Below, piece by piece: positions 26,336 to 35,795 of a DNA stretch of 64,000 bases. The DNA is from Verrucosispora sp. WMMD573 (GTDB lineage Bacteria; Actinomycetota; Actinomycetes; Mycobacteriales; Micromonosporaceae), in assembly GCF_027497175.1 (NCBI RefSeq), contig NZ_CP114901.1, positions 5,580,001 to 5,644,000 of the forward strand, written 5' to 3'. The first letter of the stretch is position 1, and each line of letters begins with the position of its first letter. The notes beneath the pieces were generated by a model, which was not told the DNA's origin, made no database searches, and was given only the letters and a program-made list of their open reading frames with translations. A program made the position numbers and the translations under genes.

Positions 26336-28228
26336 TTGACTATGTCGATGGGGGCGGCAGACGTTCGGCTGTCGATTGACTGCGGTAGTGCCAGCACCGT
26401 GGCGGTGTTGGCGTGGGCTGACGGTCGCGCCTCGGTCCTTTCCTTCGATGGTGTGCCGTTCCTGCCAAGCTCCGTGTACGTGGCGAGCGATGGGCGCGTG
26501 TGGACGGGACAGCAGGCGTGGCAGGCCGCCGAGGAGCAGCCGGGCAGGTTGGTGCCGAGCCCACGTCGTCCCGCCGACGGCGACCTGGTGGTCGACAGGA
26601 CGCGGGTGGAGGCGGTGGAGCTGGCTGCGGCACCGCTGCGCCGGGCCGCAGCTGAAGCCGAACAGGTCGCTGGTGAGCCGGTGCGGGATGTGCGGTTGGT
26701 GGTACCGGCGGAGTGGGGGCCGCGTCGGCGTACCTGGATGCGGCAGGTCGCCCACCGTGCGGGTCTGACGCAGCCCCGTCTGGTGGAGGCCCCGGTGGCG
26801 GTGGCCGAACACTTGGCGGCGACCGGTGTGCGGCTACCGGTGGGGTCGTCGATTGTCGTGTGTGACGTCGGCGCGGGAGCTGAGGTAACGGTGCTACGTC
26901 GGCGGCCGACGGGCTTCGAGGTACTCGCGACTCTGGCTGACCCTACGGCCGGCGGCACCAGCGTCGACTCGACCCTGACAGCGACGCTGACGAACGGTCG
27001 GGACATCTCGGCTGACGGCATAGCGCCATGGGCTGCGGCGGAGAGCGTACGCGTGGCGAAAGAGGCTCTGATCTCGTACCCGGCGGTCACGGTACCGCTC
27101 GCCGACCAGCCGCCGGTCATCGCGAACCGCGCCATGCTCGACGACGCTGCCCGACCCGTGGTGCGACGCGTCGCGGACCTGACGCAGCAAACCATCGCCG
27201 CCGCCGAGCTCGCCACCAGCGACCTGGCGGGGATCTACTGCGTGGGCGGCAGCGCTCACCTACCACGCCTGGACTCGGCCATCGCCGATCAGACGGGGAT
27301 CACGCCGACCATGGTGACCGAGCCTCAACTCGTCGCGGCGTTCGGCGCTGCCGAGGCCGGTTCCGCGAACCCCGGCACAGCGGCTGCGGTGGACGTGCCA
27401 GTGCCGCCGATACGCAGAGCTATCGGGATCGCGGTACCAGGCTTCGCGTCGCTGGCGCTGATCTGGCAGTGCATCGTGACCGCCGAGCGCAACAGCGTCC
27501 TGAGCCCGCACTACTGGGTCGACTTCAACTGGGGTGGGCTGGCGATGGCGGCCGTGTTCGCCCTGCTGGCATGCCTCGCGGCGGGAACCGTCCTCGGTTC
27601 CCTGATCGCTGCGCGCAGCCCCACGCAGGACATCCGCACCGAGGGCGGGAAAGTCAGTATCGGCATACTCGCGGCCGTCTCCCTCGGGGCCGCCATCGCC
27701 GGCCTCTACGCGGTCATCACCAGCCAGTACTTCAACCTTGCCGTCGGTAGCTTCCTGCGCTGGGCGCTGTGGCCGATCCTCCCCATCGCGGTTCTGGCGA
27801 CGGTAATGGCAGTAGTTGCCGCCCGCCAATGGCGCACCCCGCACGGCGGCTGGTCCGCGCTGCTGGCCGCACCGACCGGCTCCATCATCACCGCCGCCCT
27901 CGGTATGGGTCTGATCCAGTACTCACTGACCGCTCCCCGATGGCCGCACATGGTGATGTGGGTCGACCTCGCCGGCCGGGTCGGCGGACTGCTCCTGGGC
28001 GCCGGGATCGTCATGGCACTCGTGTCACCGCTGATATTCCGCATCATCCTGGCCGCACCCGTGGCGGTTATCAGCGCCGCGATCGTCAGCACGCAAGCCA
28101 CCGGCATCCTCGCCGTCTGCTACACCATCGCCGTGGCGCTGTGGTGGGCGGCCCGAGTGTGGACGCGCATCGTCCATCCCACGACCGCCACCGCGGCATC
28201 CGTCCGGCCTCCGTTCGGAGGTGGATGA
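26336..28228 (+). CDS. Hsp70-like ATPase fused to a polytopic membrane domain
   Basis: 630 residues. The N-terminal ~350 residues match the actin/Hsp70 ATPase fold: RLSIDCGSASTVAVLAW (phosphate 1), SIVVCDVGAGAEVTVL (phosphate 2) and YCVGGSAHLPRLDSAI (adenosine motif). No substrate-binding domain follows. Instead there are about eight membrane helices from residue ~360 to 620 (for example GFASLALIWQCIVTAE and LAMAAVFALLACLAAG). Actinomycetes encode many short Hsp70-like proteins, but a multi-pass membrane tail is uncommon in my knowledge. It lies 150 bases after the candidate immunity gene and directly before a membrane BTAD protein, with which it probably forms an operon. A role in sensing or assembly at the membrane is inference. 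Confidence 0.78.
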   Translation: MTMSMGAADVRLSIDCGSASTVAVLAWADGRASVLSFDGVPFLPSSVYVASDGRVWTGQQAWQAAEEQPGRLVPSPRRPADGDLVVDRTRVEAVELAAAPLRRAAAEAEQVAGEPVRDVRLVVPAEWGPRRRTWMRQVAHRAGLTQPRLVEAPVAVAEHLAATGVRLPVGSSIVVCDVGAGAEVTVLRRRPTGFEVLATLADPTAGGTSVDSTLTATLTNGRDISADGIAPWAAAESVRVAKEALISYPAVTVPLADQPPVIANRAMLDDAARPVVRRVADLTQQTIAAAELATSDLAGIYCVGGSAHLPRLDSAIADQTGITPTMVTEPQLVAAFGAAEAGSANPGTAAAVDVPVPPIRRAIGIAVPGFASLALIWQCIVTAERNSVLSPHYWVDFNWGGLAMAAVFALLACLAAGTVLGSLIAARSPTQDIRTEGGKVSIGILAAVSLGAAIAGLYAVITSQYFNLAVGSFLRWALWPILPIAVLATVMAVVAARQWRTPHGGWSALLAAPTGSIITAALGMGLIQYSLTAPRWPHMVMWVDLAGRVGGLLLGAGIVMALVSPLIFRIILAAPVAVISAAIVSTQATGILAVCYTIAVALWWAARVWTRIVHPTTATAASVRPPFGGG

Positions 28229-28229
28229 G

Positions 28230-30260
28230 GTGCGCTGGCCACGGCAGCTGATATCACTCCTGTTCCTCCTCGCGCTGTTGGCCGGTCCGCCGCTGGTGTT
28301 ACTGACCCTCATCGGCCCACCTATGAAGGGCTGGCCGAGCACGGCGCAGGTGCGGGCATGGGTGCAGCAGCCGTTGACCGAGCAGACGCTCACCGCCGCG
28401 CTGACGATCGCGGCATGGCTGGTCTGGCTGATGCTCACCTACACCGTCGCCGTCCGGATACTGATCCGCCTCCGCGAGACCTCGGCATGGCTGCGGCGGC
28501 TGCCGCTGCCGACGCCATTGCAGGCAACGGCCAGCGGAATGGCCGGCGCAGCCGCCTTCGGCGTCACCACCAATGCCCTCCCCACCGCCCCACCGCACCC
28601 GGTGTCGTCGGGCCCGGTCACGCTTCAGGACAAGGCCAGCCCGGACGATCACGGCGAGGCCGCACACGATGACGGGATCGGGGTATCCGGTGGCTGGCTG
28701 CCCCGCGACGTCGCCCAGCAGGTCGCTGCCGCCGCAGCACTGGTATGGCTACGCCGCCGCCGCGACTACCAACCCGGCCCCGCCAGCCGCAACGATGCAG
28801 ACCTCGCCCCGCTGCCTCCCACCGTCACCGCCGTGCAGGCCGCGCTCGCCGACAACCCCACCCCACCGACGCCGACGGACGGGATTACTACTGGCGTCGA
28901 GGCCCTGCCAGCCGGCGGCGTGGGTCTCACCGGACCGGGCGCGCTGTCCGTCGGTCGAGGACTGCTGGTCACCGCCCTCCTCACCGGGCAGCACCATCCC
29001 ACGACATCCCTGATCACCACCAAGGCAGCCCTTGCCAGCCTCCTCGGACCCGCCGCAGAAACACTCGGCCGACGCCTGCCGCTCACGATCGCAGACAACC
29101 TCGACGAAGCCGCGCAGCTCGTCCACGCCGCCCACCACTGCGCTGATCCGCACGCCAACACGCAGCGCCAAGACGCCCCGTCAGGTACGGCCAGCCATCG
29201 GCGGATCGTGCTGCTCGACGAACATGACGGCGACGAACCCCAGATGAAGCGCCTTGTCGAGGCGAGCGTCGCCACCGCTGCCGTTGTGGTCGCGTTGGGG
29301 CAGTGGCCGGCTGGCCCGACCTGGCACGCCGACTCAGCGGGCAACCTGCACCACCCACGCCACACCCATGCGACCGGACCACGGCTGTGCGTCCTGGACC
29401 AGATGGCAGCCACCGACCTGCTCGCCATCATCGCCCTGCCCGACCCGTCACCAGCCGCCCCGCGCGCTTCCCTGCCCGACGGAGGGTCAACGGACCTGCG
29501 GTTGCCACGACAGGTCACCCGACGCGAACCCCGCCTCCAACCCTCGAAGCCCCGCCAGCGGCTACACCTGCGTGTCCTCGGAGATCCGCAACTCTTCGTC
29601 GATGGTGAGCCCTTCGCCGTCCGCCGCAGCGCCGCCCTCCAGATCCTCGTCTACCTCGCCACCCACCCCACCGGCGCCAACACCGCACAACTCACCGACG
29701 CCATCTGGCCAGGTCTGCCCCGCCGTTCCCTCACCGGGCGGCTCTATACCGCTCTCAGCGATGTACGCGGCAGCGTCCGGGCCGCCTGCGGCCTGCACGT
29801 CATCGACCACGTTGACGACCGCTACCGCCTGAACCCCGCACACGTCGACGTCGACCTGTGGCACCTGAACGCCGCCATTCACCACGCCACCACCACGCAC
29901 ATCAACACCCACACCGCTTGGCAGGCCGTCCTCGACGCCTACCCCGCCGACCTCGCCGCCACGCGCACCTGGCCCTGGCTCGGCCCCATCCGCGAAGCGA
30001 TTCGTCGACGGATCATCGACATCTGCGTTTCCCTCGCGACCGCGGAACCTGACTCGCACCACACCTTCCAACTACTGCAGGCCGGAATCCGCATCGACCC
30101 CTACAACGCCGACCTACACAAGCACGCCAGCCGCGCCCTCACCACCCTCGGCGACCACGAGGCCGCCACCGAACTCCAGGACCACTACCGACAAACCCTC
30201 ACACGCGCCGGCCTCGACGACACCATCACCCACCATCTCTCGCCCACCATCCAGCAGTAG
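28230..30260 (+). CDS. Membrane protein with C-terminal BTAD domain
   Basis: Start taken at GTG 28230, with GGAGG eight bases upstream and the previous stop just before; GTG 28221 is possible. Two membrane helices lie near the N-terminus (LISLLFLLALLAGPPLVLL; AALTIAAWLVWLMLTYTV). A central variable region has a nucleotide-independent, alpha/beta look. The last ~230 residues hold a winged-helix-like segment (LRVLGDPQLFVDGEPFAV, TAQLTDAIWPGL) and a bacterial transcriptional activator domain (BTAD) with TPR-like helices. BTAD is best known from SARP regulators, but here it is membrane-tethered. A longer paralogue with LysM lies at 33003. Such proteins accompany actinomycete conjugative elements. 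Confidence 0.8.
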   Translation: MRWPRQLISLLFLLALLAGPPLVLLTLIGPPMKGWPSTAQVRAWVQQPLTEQTLTAALTIAAWLVWLMLTYTVAVRILIRLRETSAWLRRLPLPTPLQATASGMAGAAAFGVTTNALPTAPPHPVSSGPVTLQDKASPDDHGEAAHDDGIGVSGGWLPRDVAQQVAAAAALVWLRRRRDYQPGPASRNDADLAPLPPTVTAVQAALADNPTPPTPTDGITTGVEALPAGGVGLTGPGALSVGRGLLVTALLTGQHHPTTSLITTKAALASLLGPAAETLGRRLPLTIADNLDEAAQLVHAAHHCADPHANTQRQDAPSGTASHRRIVLLDEHDGDEPQMKRLVEASVATAAVVVALGQWPAGPTWHADSAGNLHHPRHTHATGPRLCVLDQMAATDLLAIIALPDPSPAAPRASLPDGGSTDLRLPRQVTRREPRLQPSKPRQRLHLRVLGDPQLFVDGEPFAVRRSAALQILVYLATHPTGANTAQLTDAIWPGLPRRSLTGRLYTALSDVRGSVRAACGLHVIDHVDDRYRLNPAHVDVDLWHLNAAIHHATTTHINTHTAWQAVLDAYPADLAATRTWPWLGPIREAIRRRIIDICVSLATAEPDSHHTFQLLQAGIRIDPYNADLHKHASRALTTLGDHEAATELQDHYRQTLTRAGLDDTITHHLSPTIQQ

Positions 30261-30483
30261 CCCGTCCGGCTGCCGCTGTGACGCTCGCGGCGCTTCCATG
30301 TTCGAGCAGGTCGTTTCAGTTGCCAGCGCACCAACTTCCGACCGCCGCACGTCGCTCCCCGTCGGCCGCCGTTCCCCGAAGGCGGTCGAACCAGGATCGC
30401 CCGTAGGTGACGCCCATGCCGCTCACCGCCCCGGCTTGGTAGTGTCCTCACCCGCGCGGCTGACGGTTCGATGGGAGTGCCGG

Positions 30484-32199
30484 ATGGAGTTCAGTCTCAT
30501 CCCCGACCAAGCAATCGGCGAGGCCCATACCCGCAACGACGACGGACTCGGTTTCGACACCTATTCCCGAATCCTGGCCAGCGCCGCGACGAACACGCGC
30601 GGCCCGTTCACGATCGGCGTCTTCGGCGAGTGGGGCACCGGTAAGACGAGCCTCATGCGCCTGATCGAGCGGCGTCTCGCCGACGACCCAAACGTGGTGA
30701 CCGTATGGTTCAACGCCTGGCGATACGAGCAGGAAGAGCACCCGATCATCCCGCTCGTCGGCACAATTGTGCAGGCGCTGGAAAAACACAAGGGATTTGC
30801 CGCTAACTTCGGGGCGGCCGGCAAGCGCCTCGTCCGGTCGTTGCGGGCGATCGCGTACGGGTTTTCGGCCAAGTCGAAGGTGAAGGTACCAGGCTTCGCC
30901 GAGGTGGAAGCGTCTTTCGTCGCCAAAGATATGATCGAACGTGACGAGCGGCTCACGCCTGACCCGCTACTCGACCGCAGCCTCTACTTCGGAGCCTTCA
31001 ACAGCCTGGACAAGACGAAACTCAAAGACACGCTACGGGTCGTCGTGCTCATCGACGACCTCGACCGTTGCTTTCCGGACCAGGCAATCCGACTACTCGA
31101 GAGCATCAAACTGGTCCTCGCCCAGCCCGGCTTCATCTTTGTGCTCGGCGTCGCCCGCAAGGTGATCGAGGGATATCTGCAGCACCGTTACACCGAGGAG
31201 TACGGCATCGCGGACTTCAAGGGTGAACTCTACCTTGACAAGATCGTCCAGCTGCCGTTCCACATCCCGCCGTCAACGGGCCGGATGGGCGCCTTCTGTA
31301 AGCTGCTGCTCGCCGACCAACCGATGACGGTTGCTGCAGAGCTCGACCCGGTGCTGCCGGTGGTGGCACAAGCGCTGGGAGGAAACCCGCGTGCACTGAT
31401 CCGGTTCGTCAACAACATCCTCATCGACTACGCGATCAGCCAGGACCTCACCGGCTTCGTCGAACCGGGTGGCATCCCGATTCGATTCTTCGCCGTGACC
31501 CGTTGCCTGGAACACCGATGGCCGGAGGTCTTCGACGCACTGACCACATCGGATGAGGTCGCCAAGGCGGTGAAGACCTGGACGCCCGACTCATACGCGG
31601 CACATGCGGCCGGCACCGGCCCGGCCGCGACGGTGGCGACGCAACTGCTATCCGATCCAGAGCTGCGGCTGTTGCTGAAGGGCGTGCACGGCCACGAGTG
31701 GCTGACTGATCCGGTACTACGGGGGGCGAGCGTGAGCTTCCTCTTCGCCCAGCAGCGGCTCTCTCAGTTGGACACGTCCGAGGTCAGCGTTAAGTACGAC
31801 GCCTTCGTGTCCTACGAGTCCGAAAACCGCCGCGAGGCCATCCAGATCGTCGAGGGGCTATCCCAGGCTGGTCTGCGAATCTTCTTCGACCAGCACATCA
31901 GTCCCGGCGCGGACTGGCAGGAGACGCTGTCAAGCGCCCTGCGTTCTTCAAGTGTCCTGCTCTTCTGCGTCGGGCCGCGCACCGGCGAGTCGCAATGGCA
32001 GACCCAGGAGCTGGACCTCGCAATCGACCGCGCGGAAGCGCTAATCATCCCCGTCCTGCTCGCCGGCGCGGATCTCTCCACCGCTCCCGACTTCGTGCGG
32101 CGCCGGAATGGGGTAGACATGCGCGATGGCGTCTCCGTGCAGGGCGTAACACGGCTCATCCAGGCCATTGAGTCCCGGCGCCGCCGCCCCACATCGTAG
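30484..32199 (+). CDS. KAP-family P-loop NTPase fused to a TIR domain
   Basis: 571 residues from ATG 30484 (GGGAG six bases upstream). Residues ~20-340 are a KAP NTPase: Walker A FGEWGTGKTS near 48-56, the WFNAWRYEQEE segment typical of KAP, and Walker B VVLIDDLDRC with D191-D192. The C-terminal TIR domain spans 437-571: KYDAFVSYESENR, FFDQHISPGADW, and SQWQTQELDL in which S503-x-W505-x3-E509 places the putative NADase glutamate. TIR domains of this kind destroy NAD+ or make signalling nucleotides in antiviral defence; KAP NTPases are often sensors or oligomerisation platforms. The gene stands alone between two related BTAD genes. A self-contained anti-phage effector is the best reading, unproven. 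Confidence 0.85.
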   Translation: MEFSLIPDQAIGEAHTRNDDGLGFDTYSRILASAATNTRGPFTIGVFGEWGTGKTSLMRLIERRLADDPNVVTVWFNAWRYEQEEHPIIPLVGTIVQALEKHKGFAANFGAAGKRLVRSLRAIAYGFSAKSKVKVPGFAEVEASFVAKDMIERDERLTPDPLLDRSLYFGAFNSLDKTKLKDTLRVVVLIDDLDRCFPDQAIRLLESIKLVLAQPGFIFVLGVARKVIEGYLQHRYTEEYGIADFKGELYLDKIVQLPFHIPPSTGRMGAFCKLLLADQPMTVAAELDPVLPVVAQALGGNPRALIRFVNNILIDYAISQDLTGFVEPGGIPIRFFAVTRCLEHRWPEVFDALTTSDEVAKAVKTWTPDSYAAHAAGTGPAATVATQLLSDPELRLLLKGVHGHEWLTDPVLRGASVSFLFAQQRLSQLDTSEVSVKYDAFVSYESENRREAIQIVEGLSQAGLRIFFDQHISPGADWQETLSSALRSSSVLLFCVGPRTGESQWQTQELDLAIDRAEALIIPVLLAGADLSTAPDFVRRRNGVDMRDGVSVQGVTRLIQAIESRRRRPTS

Positions 32200-33002
32200 G
32201 CGGCAGACAGTGAAAAGCGGCGACAGGCCACGATGGAGGCTGTGGCCATAGTCCCTCGGTCGGAGGAACTGTGGCCGGCGAGGGAATTGCCGGTAGTTGT
32301 TCATCGTCTGCTGCTGGGATGCCCGCGTTGGTCGTACTACCGGGAGACAATTCGACTGGTCGCGCCGACGGTGCTCCGTGCGCCGCCAGTCTCACCGTCC
32401 AGTTGCAGCTATCCACCGCAGTTCCACGGCCAAGCGGGTGCGCGTCCGCACCTCGACGAGCACTGAACCCGACATCCGCTAGCGCGGACGAATATCGCGG
32501 AATGGGCACCCGAGGCGCTGCGCCTCGCTCGGAGTTGTTGGCTGCCGCCGGATGGACGCGACTGCGGAGCGGACCGGCTTCCCACCGGCCCACGCGGTAC
32601 GGCAAGCACGGGTCGAGTTAGCCGGCTGGCTACGGCCGCCACGCCCGCCGAGGTGGGTTCAAAACAACATGCCAAGAAGCGTCCGCCGATCCCACCAGTC
32701 CCCAGAAAATCGGAGCGGTTGGCCGGAACAGGCTCGTACGGACACTCCCTGCCACCGCATGACCGAGAAACGCGGGATTGCCGAACAAAGCGCGACGCGC
32801 CCGGCGACGGCCGAGTCTCATGCCGCTACCCATTGCCCGCTGGGCTGCGTGGGCGTGGCATGGCCCATAACGCTGTGACCTGCGGTTGTGAGGTGGTGTG
32901 AGGAAGTGTGAGGTGCTGTCAGGTCCTTCACCCACTGCGGCGGCGTACAACGCTCCTACGGTCTGTCTCATCAACCGCTGCGACGCCGGAGGGAGAGGGG
33001 CC
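32200..33002. other. Long intergenic region, no confident gene
   Basis: About 800 bases between the KAP-TIR gene and the LysM/BTAD gene. Open frames on both strands (for example 32271-32621 plus) have no recognisable domain and low-complexity composition. A GGGTTCAAA at 32655 resembles a T-loop, but no cloverleaf could be folded around it. The stretch must contain the promoter of the 33003 operon; just before that gene is a very strong purine-rich ribosome site. Confidence 0.4.
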
Positions 33003-35795
33003 ATGGAGAAGCGCGCCTCGACAGCAGTCGTACGCACCGCCACCGCTGTTCTTGCGCTGGCACCCCTAGCGCTGCTCTACCAGGCCGGCTGGTTCACCAT
33101 CGGTGAGCTATCTACGGACCGGCTTCAGGCGTGGGTGCATCAGCCACTGACGACCGGCTTCATCACCCTGCTGGCGTATACCAGCGCCTGGCTGCTGTGG
33201 GTACTCCTCATGACCGCCGTCGCCGGTCACACTTACCGGTACCTCGCCGCCCGCCTGCGGTGGCACCTCACTTTGCACCTCCCCGGCCCCTTGCAGGCAC
33301 TCGCGGCGACGCTGCTCGGTACCACCGCCGTCACCACCGCCGCCCTTCCCGCCACCGCGCACGGCCACACCGCAGCAGATACCGATCCCCCTGCGGTGAC
33401 ACCACCAACCTCCGACGACGCCCCGATCCGCGATACCCCGCCGGCCTGCCCTGCACCCTCCCGGCTAGGACTCGCGGTCACCTCGCCCCCGACAACCCCC
33501 GCCGTACCGACTCCAGAAACCCTGGACAGCCAAAGGGATTTCACCCGTCCCACCACCCCGCCCGCCCTCGTCCGAGGCCACACCGACGCCCGCGCCACAG
33601 ATCGAAACCCCGCCAGGACCATCGACGTCACCGCCGGAGACACCCTGTGGGACCTCGCCGCCACGCACCTCGATGACGCGACCCGGTGGCGGGAGATCTA
33701 CACCCTCAACCAAGGACACCCCCAGGCCAACGGCTACGCCCTCACCGACCCCGACGAGATCCATGTCGGCTGGACCCTCGCCCTGCCCGCCCGCCAGACC
33801 ACCCCAGCGCCCGACTCCGAGACCTCTGCCACCAGCGGCCCCAACGCCAGCACACCGGAGGCCACCGAGTCTGCCCCACCGACGACGCCGCCCAGCGCCA
33901 CGCCAGCCCCCAGCAGTTCAGAATCGAGCCCGCTACCGCCGAGCACCACCGCACCCAGCACGCCCGACGACCAACCCGATGAGCCGACACCCGTACCCGG
34001 CACCGATACATCCCAGGACGAGCCTGACGATGCCGGGATCGCCCTGCCTACGCAGGGCTGGATGAGCCTCGGCCTGGCCGCCGCCATCGCCGCCGTCGCG
34101 ACACTGCTGCGCCTGCAACGACGCCGCCGTGCCCGGCTCACCGTCGCAGCGTCTCCCAGCGTCGCGCCGCAGCCCTCCCCGATGCCGCGATCCCTGGCCG
34201 GAGTCGACATGATCGGCAGCCGCCACCTCGGCACCGGCAGCGGCGACCACCGGCCCGCCACACCGGCGGTGCCCGCACCGGTCGGTGTCGGCCCCGACGC
34301 GACCGAGATGAGCCTGTTTGACCTGCCCGGCCCCGGTATCGCTCTGCACGGTCAGGGAGCCGTCCCGGCGGCCCGTGCCATCCTCGCCGCCGTCCTGAGC
34401 ACCAACGCGACCGAGACCGCCGTTCTACGGCCGGTGGTCGTCACGACCACGGGCCTGCTCGCCCGGCTTCTGCCAGAGGACGCCCCGGCGGTCGGGCTGG
34501 ACCCCGACGGCACCGCCTACGACGGAGAACGACTCGTCGTGCTCGCCGACACAGCCGCCGCCATCACCCACGCCGAAGAGGAGATGATCGGCCGTAGACG
34601 GCTGCTGGACACCTTCGACGCCGACACGATCACCGACCTCAACGCCCGCAGCGATCACGCCGAGACGCAACCGCCGTACGTGCTGCTCATCGAGTCCACC
34701 ACCCGGCACGCCGCCCGCCTCGAAGCCGTCGCCGCCCACCGCGCCGCCTTGGACCTGCATTCGGTCATCCTCGGCCCGCACGACGGCATTCCCACTATCG
34801 AGATCACCGCCGAGGGCACCGTCACCGGCGACGGAGGGCACCAGGTGGCCCGGCTGTCCACTCTCGGCGCGGATGACCTCGCCGCTGTCCTCGCCATGCT
34901 CACCGACGCGCTAGCCCGTCCCGAGGCCGGCGCTGACGTCGACGACCCACGCGCCGAGACCTTGCCCGCCGCGGTGACCGTCGAGGCGGCCGAGCCGGTG
35001 CCGGCCCAGTCCGAGGACGCGGCGGCCCTGGTCCGGCTTCGGGTGCTCGGCCCGGTCACCGTCATCACCGACGCCGGTCCGATCGCCACCGGAATGCGCA
35101 GCGGCTCCTACACCGTGCTCGCCGTCCTGGCTGCTCACCCCGCCGGTCGCACCCTCGACCAGCTCGCCGCCGCCCTGCACCCCGACGTCGACCCGGCCGC
35201 CGCCGTGAAACGCGTCCGCACCGACATCACCTCCGCCCGGCGGGTGCTGCGCGCCGCCACCGGCCACGACGAGCCAATGTTCATCGTCTACGACCCGGCC
35301 ACCGGCCGATACCAACTCGACCCGCAGACCGTCACCGTGGACCTCTGGCAGATGCTCACCACCATCGACCAAGCCACCAGCAGCGACGACGAGGCGACGA
35401 CGCTCGCTGCGCTACGCCGGGCCACGGAGCTGTACGCAGCGGACTTCGCCGAAGGTCACGACCACGCCTGGGCCACCGACTACGCCACCAGCTACCGCCA
35501 CCAGATCCTCACCGCCCACGCCCGCATCGCCGAGATCCTCGAACCCGACCACCCCGACCAGGCGGTCGCCGCCCTCGAACGCGCCGCCGGCCTCGACCCC
35601 GTCAATGAAGAGCTATACCAGCGGATCATGCGCATCCACGGACGACAGCGACGCCCCGACGCCGTCCGGCGAACCCTGCGCCGGCTGGAGGAACGCCTCG
35701 CCGACCTCGGCGACGCCGAACCATCACAGGCCACCCGCCGCGTCGCCGAACGCCAACTCCGACCCATCACCCCCGTCAGCGGAGCACGGCCATGA
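33003..35795 (+). CDS. Membrane protein with LysM and BTAD domains
   Basis: Start ATG 33003 is preceded by GGAGGGAGAGGGG; the open frame to 32898 is not used. The 930-residue protein has two N-terminal membrane helices, the second followed by PLQALAATLLGTTAVTT, mirroring the 28230 paralogue. Then come a Pro/Thr-rich linker, a LysM domain (DVTAGDTLWDLAATHL, IYTLNQGHPQ, VGWTLALPA) and a long Ser/Pro linker. A further membrane helix (MSLGLAAAIAAVATLLRL) precedes an alpha/beta middle part and a C-terminal winged-helix plus BTAD/TPR region (LRVLGPVTVITDAGP, RTLDQLAAALHPDVDP). LysM binds peptidoglycan, so this protein may link the cell wall to a cytoplasmic BTAD. It overlaps the DUF2637 gene by four bases. 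Confidence 0.88.
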   Translation: MEKRASTAVVRTATAVLALAPLALLYQAGWFTIGELSTDRLQAWVHQPLTTGFITLLAYTSAWLLWVLLMTAVAGHTYRYLAARLRWHLTLHLPGPLQALAATLLGTTAVTTAALPATAHGHTAADTDPPAVTPPTSDDAPIRDTPPACPAPSRLGLAVTSPPTTPAVPTPETLDSQRDFTRPTTPPALVRGHTDARATDRNPARTIDVTAGDTLWDLAATHLDDATRWREIYTLNQGHPQANGYALTDPDEIHVGWTLALPARQTTPAPDSETSATSGPNASTPEATESAPPTTPPSATPAPSSSESSPLPPSTTAPSTPDDQPDEPTPVPGTDTSQDEPDDAGIALPTQGWMSLGLAAAIAAVATLLRLQRRRRARLTVAASPSVAPQPSPMPRSLAGVDMIGSRHLGTGSGDHRPATPAVPAPVGVGPDATEMSLFDLPGPGIALHGQGAVPAARAILAAVLSTNATETAVLRPVVVTTTGLLARLLPEDAPAVGLDPDGTAYDGERLVVLADTAAAITHAEEEMIGRRRLLDTFDADTITDLNARSDHAETQPPYVLLIESTTRHAARLEAVAAHRAALDLHSVILGPHDGIPTIEITAEGTVTGDGGHQVARLSTLGADDLAAVLAMLTDALARPEAGADVDDPRAETLPAAVTVEAAEPVPAQSEDAAALVRLRVLGPVTVITDAGPIATGMRSGSYTVLAVLAAHPAGRTLDQLAAALHPDVDPAAAVKRVRTDITSARRVLRAATGHDEPMFIVYDPATGRYQLDPQTVTVDLWQMLTTIDQATSSDDEATTLAALRRATELYAADFAEGHDHAWATDYATSYRHQILTAHARIAEILEPDHPDQAVAALERAAGLDPVNEELYQRIMRIHGRQRRPDAVRRTLRRLEERLADLGDAEPSQATRRVAERQLRPITPVSGARP

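Noticed and set aside
25447..27216. 589-residue minus-strand frame
   Set aside because: Antisense to the deaminase and Hsp70-like genes; composition is Ser/Ala/Arg-rich without motifs.
32640..32700. GGGTTCAAA resembling a tRNA T-loop
   Set aside because: No acceptor stem, anticodon arm or CCA-type end could be folded around it.
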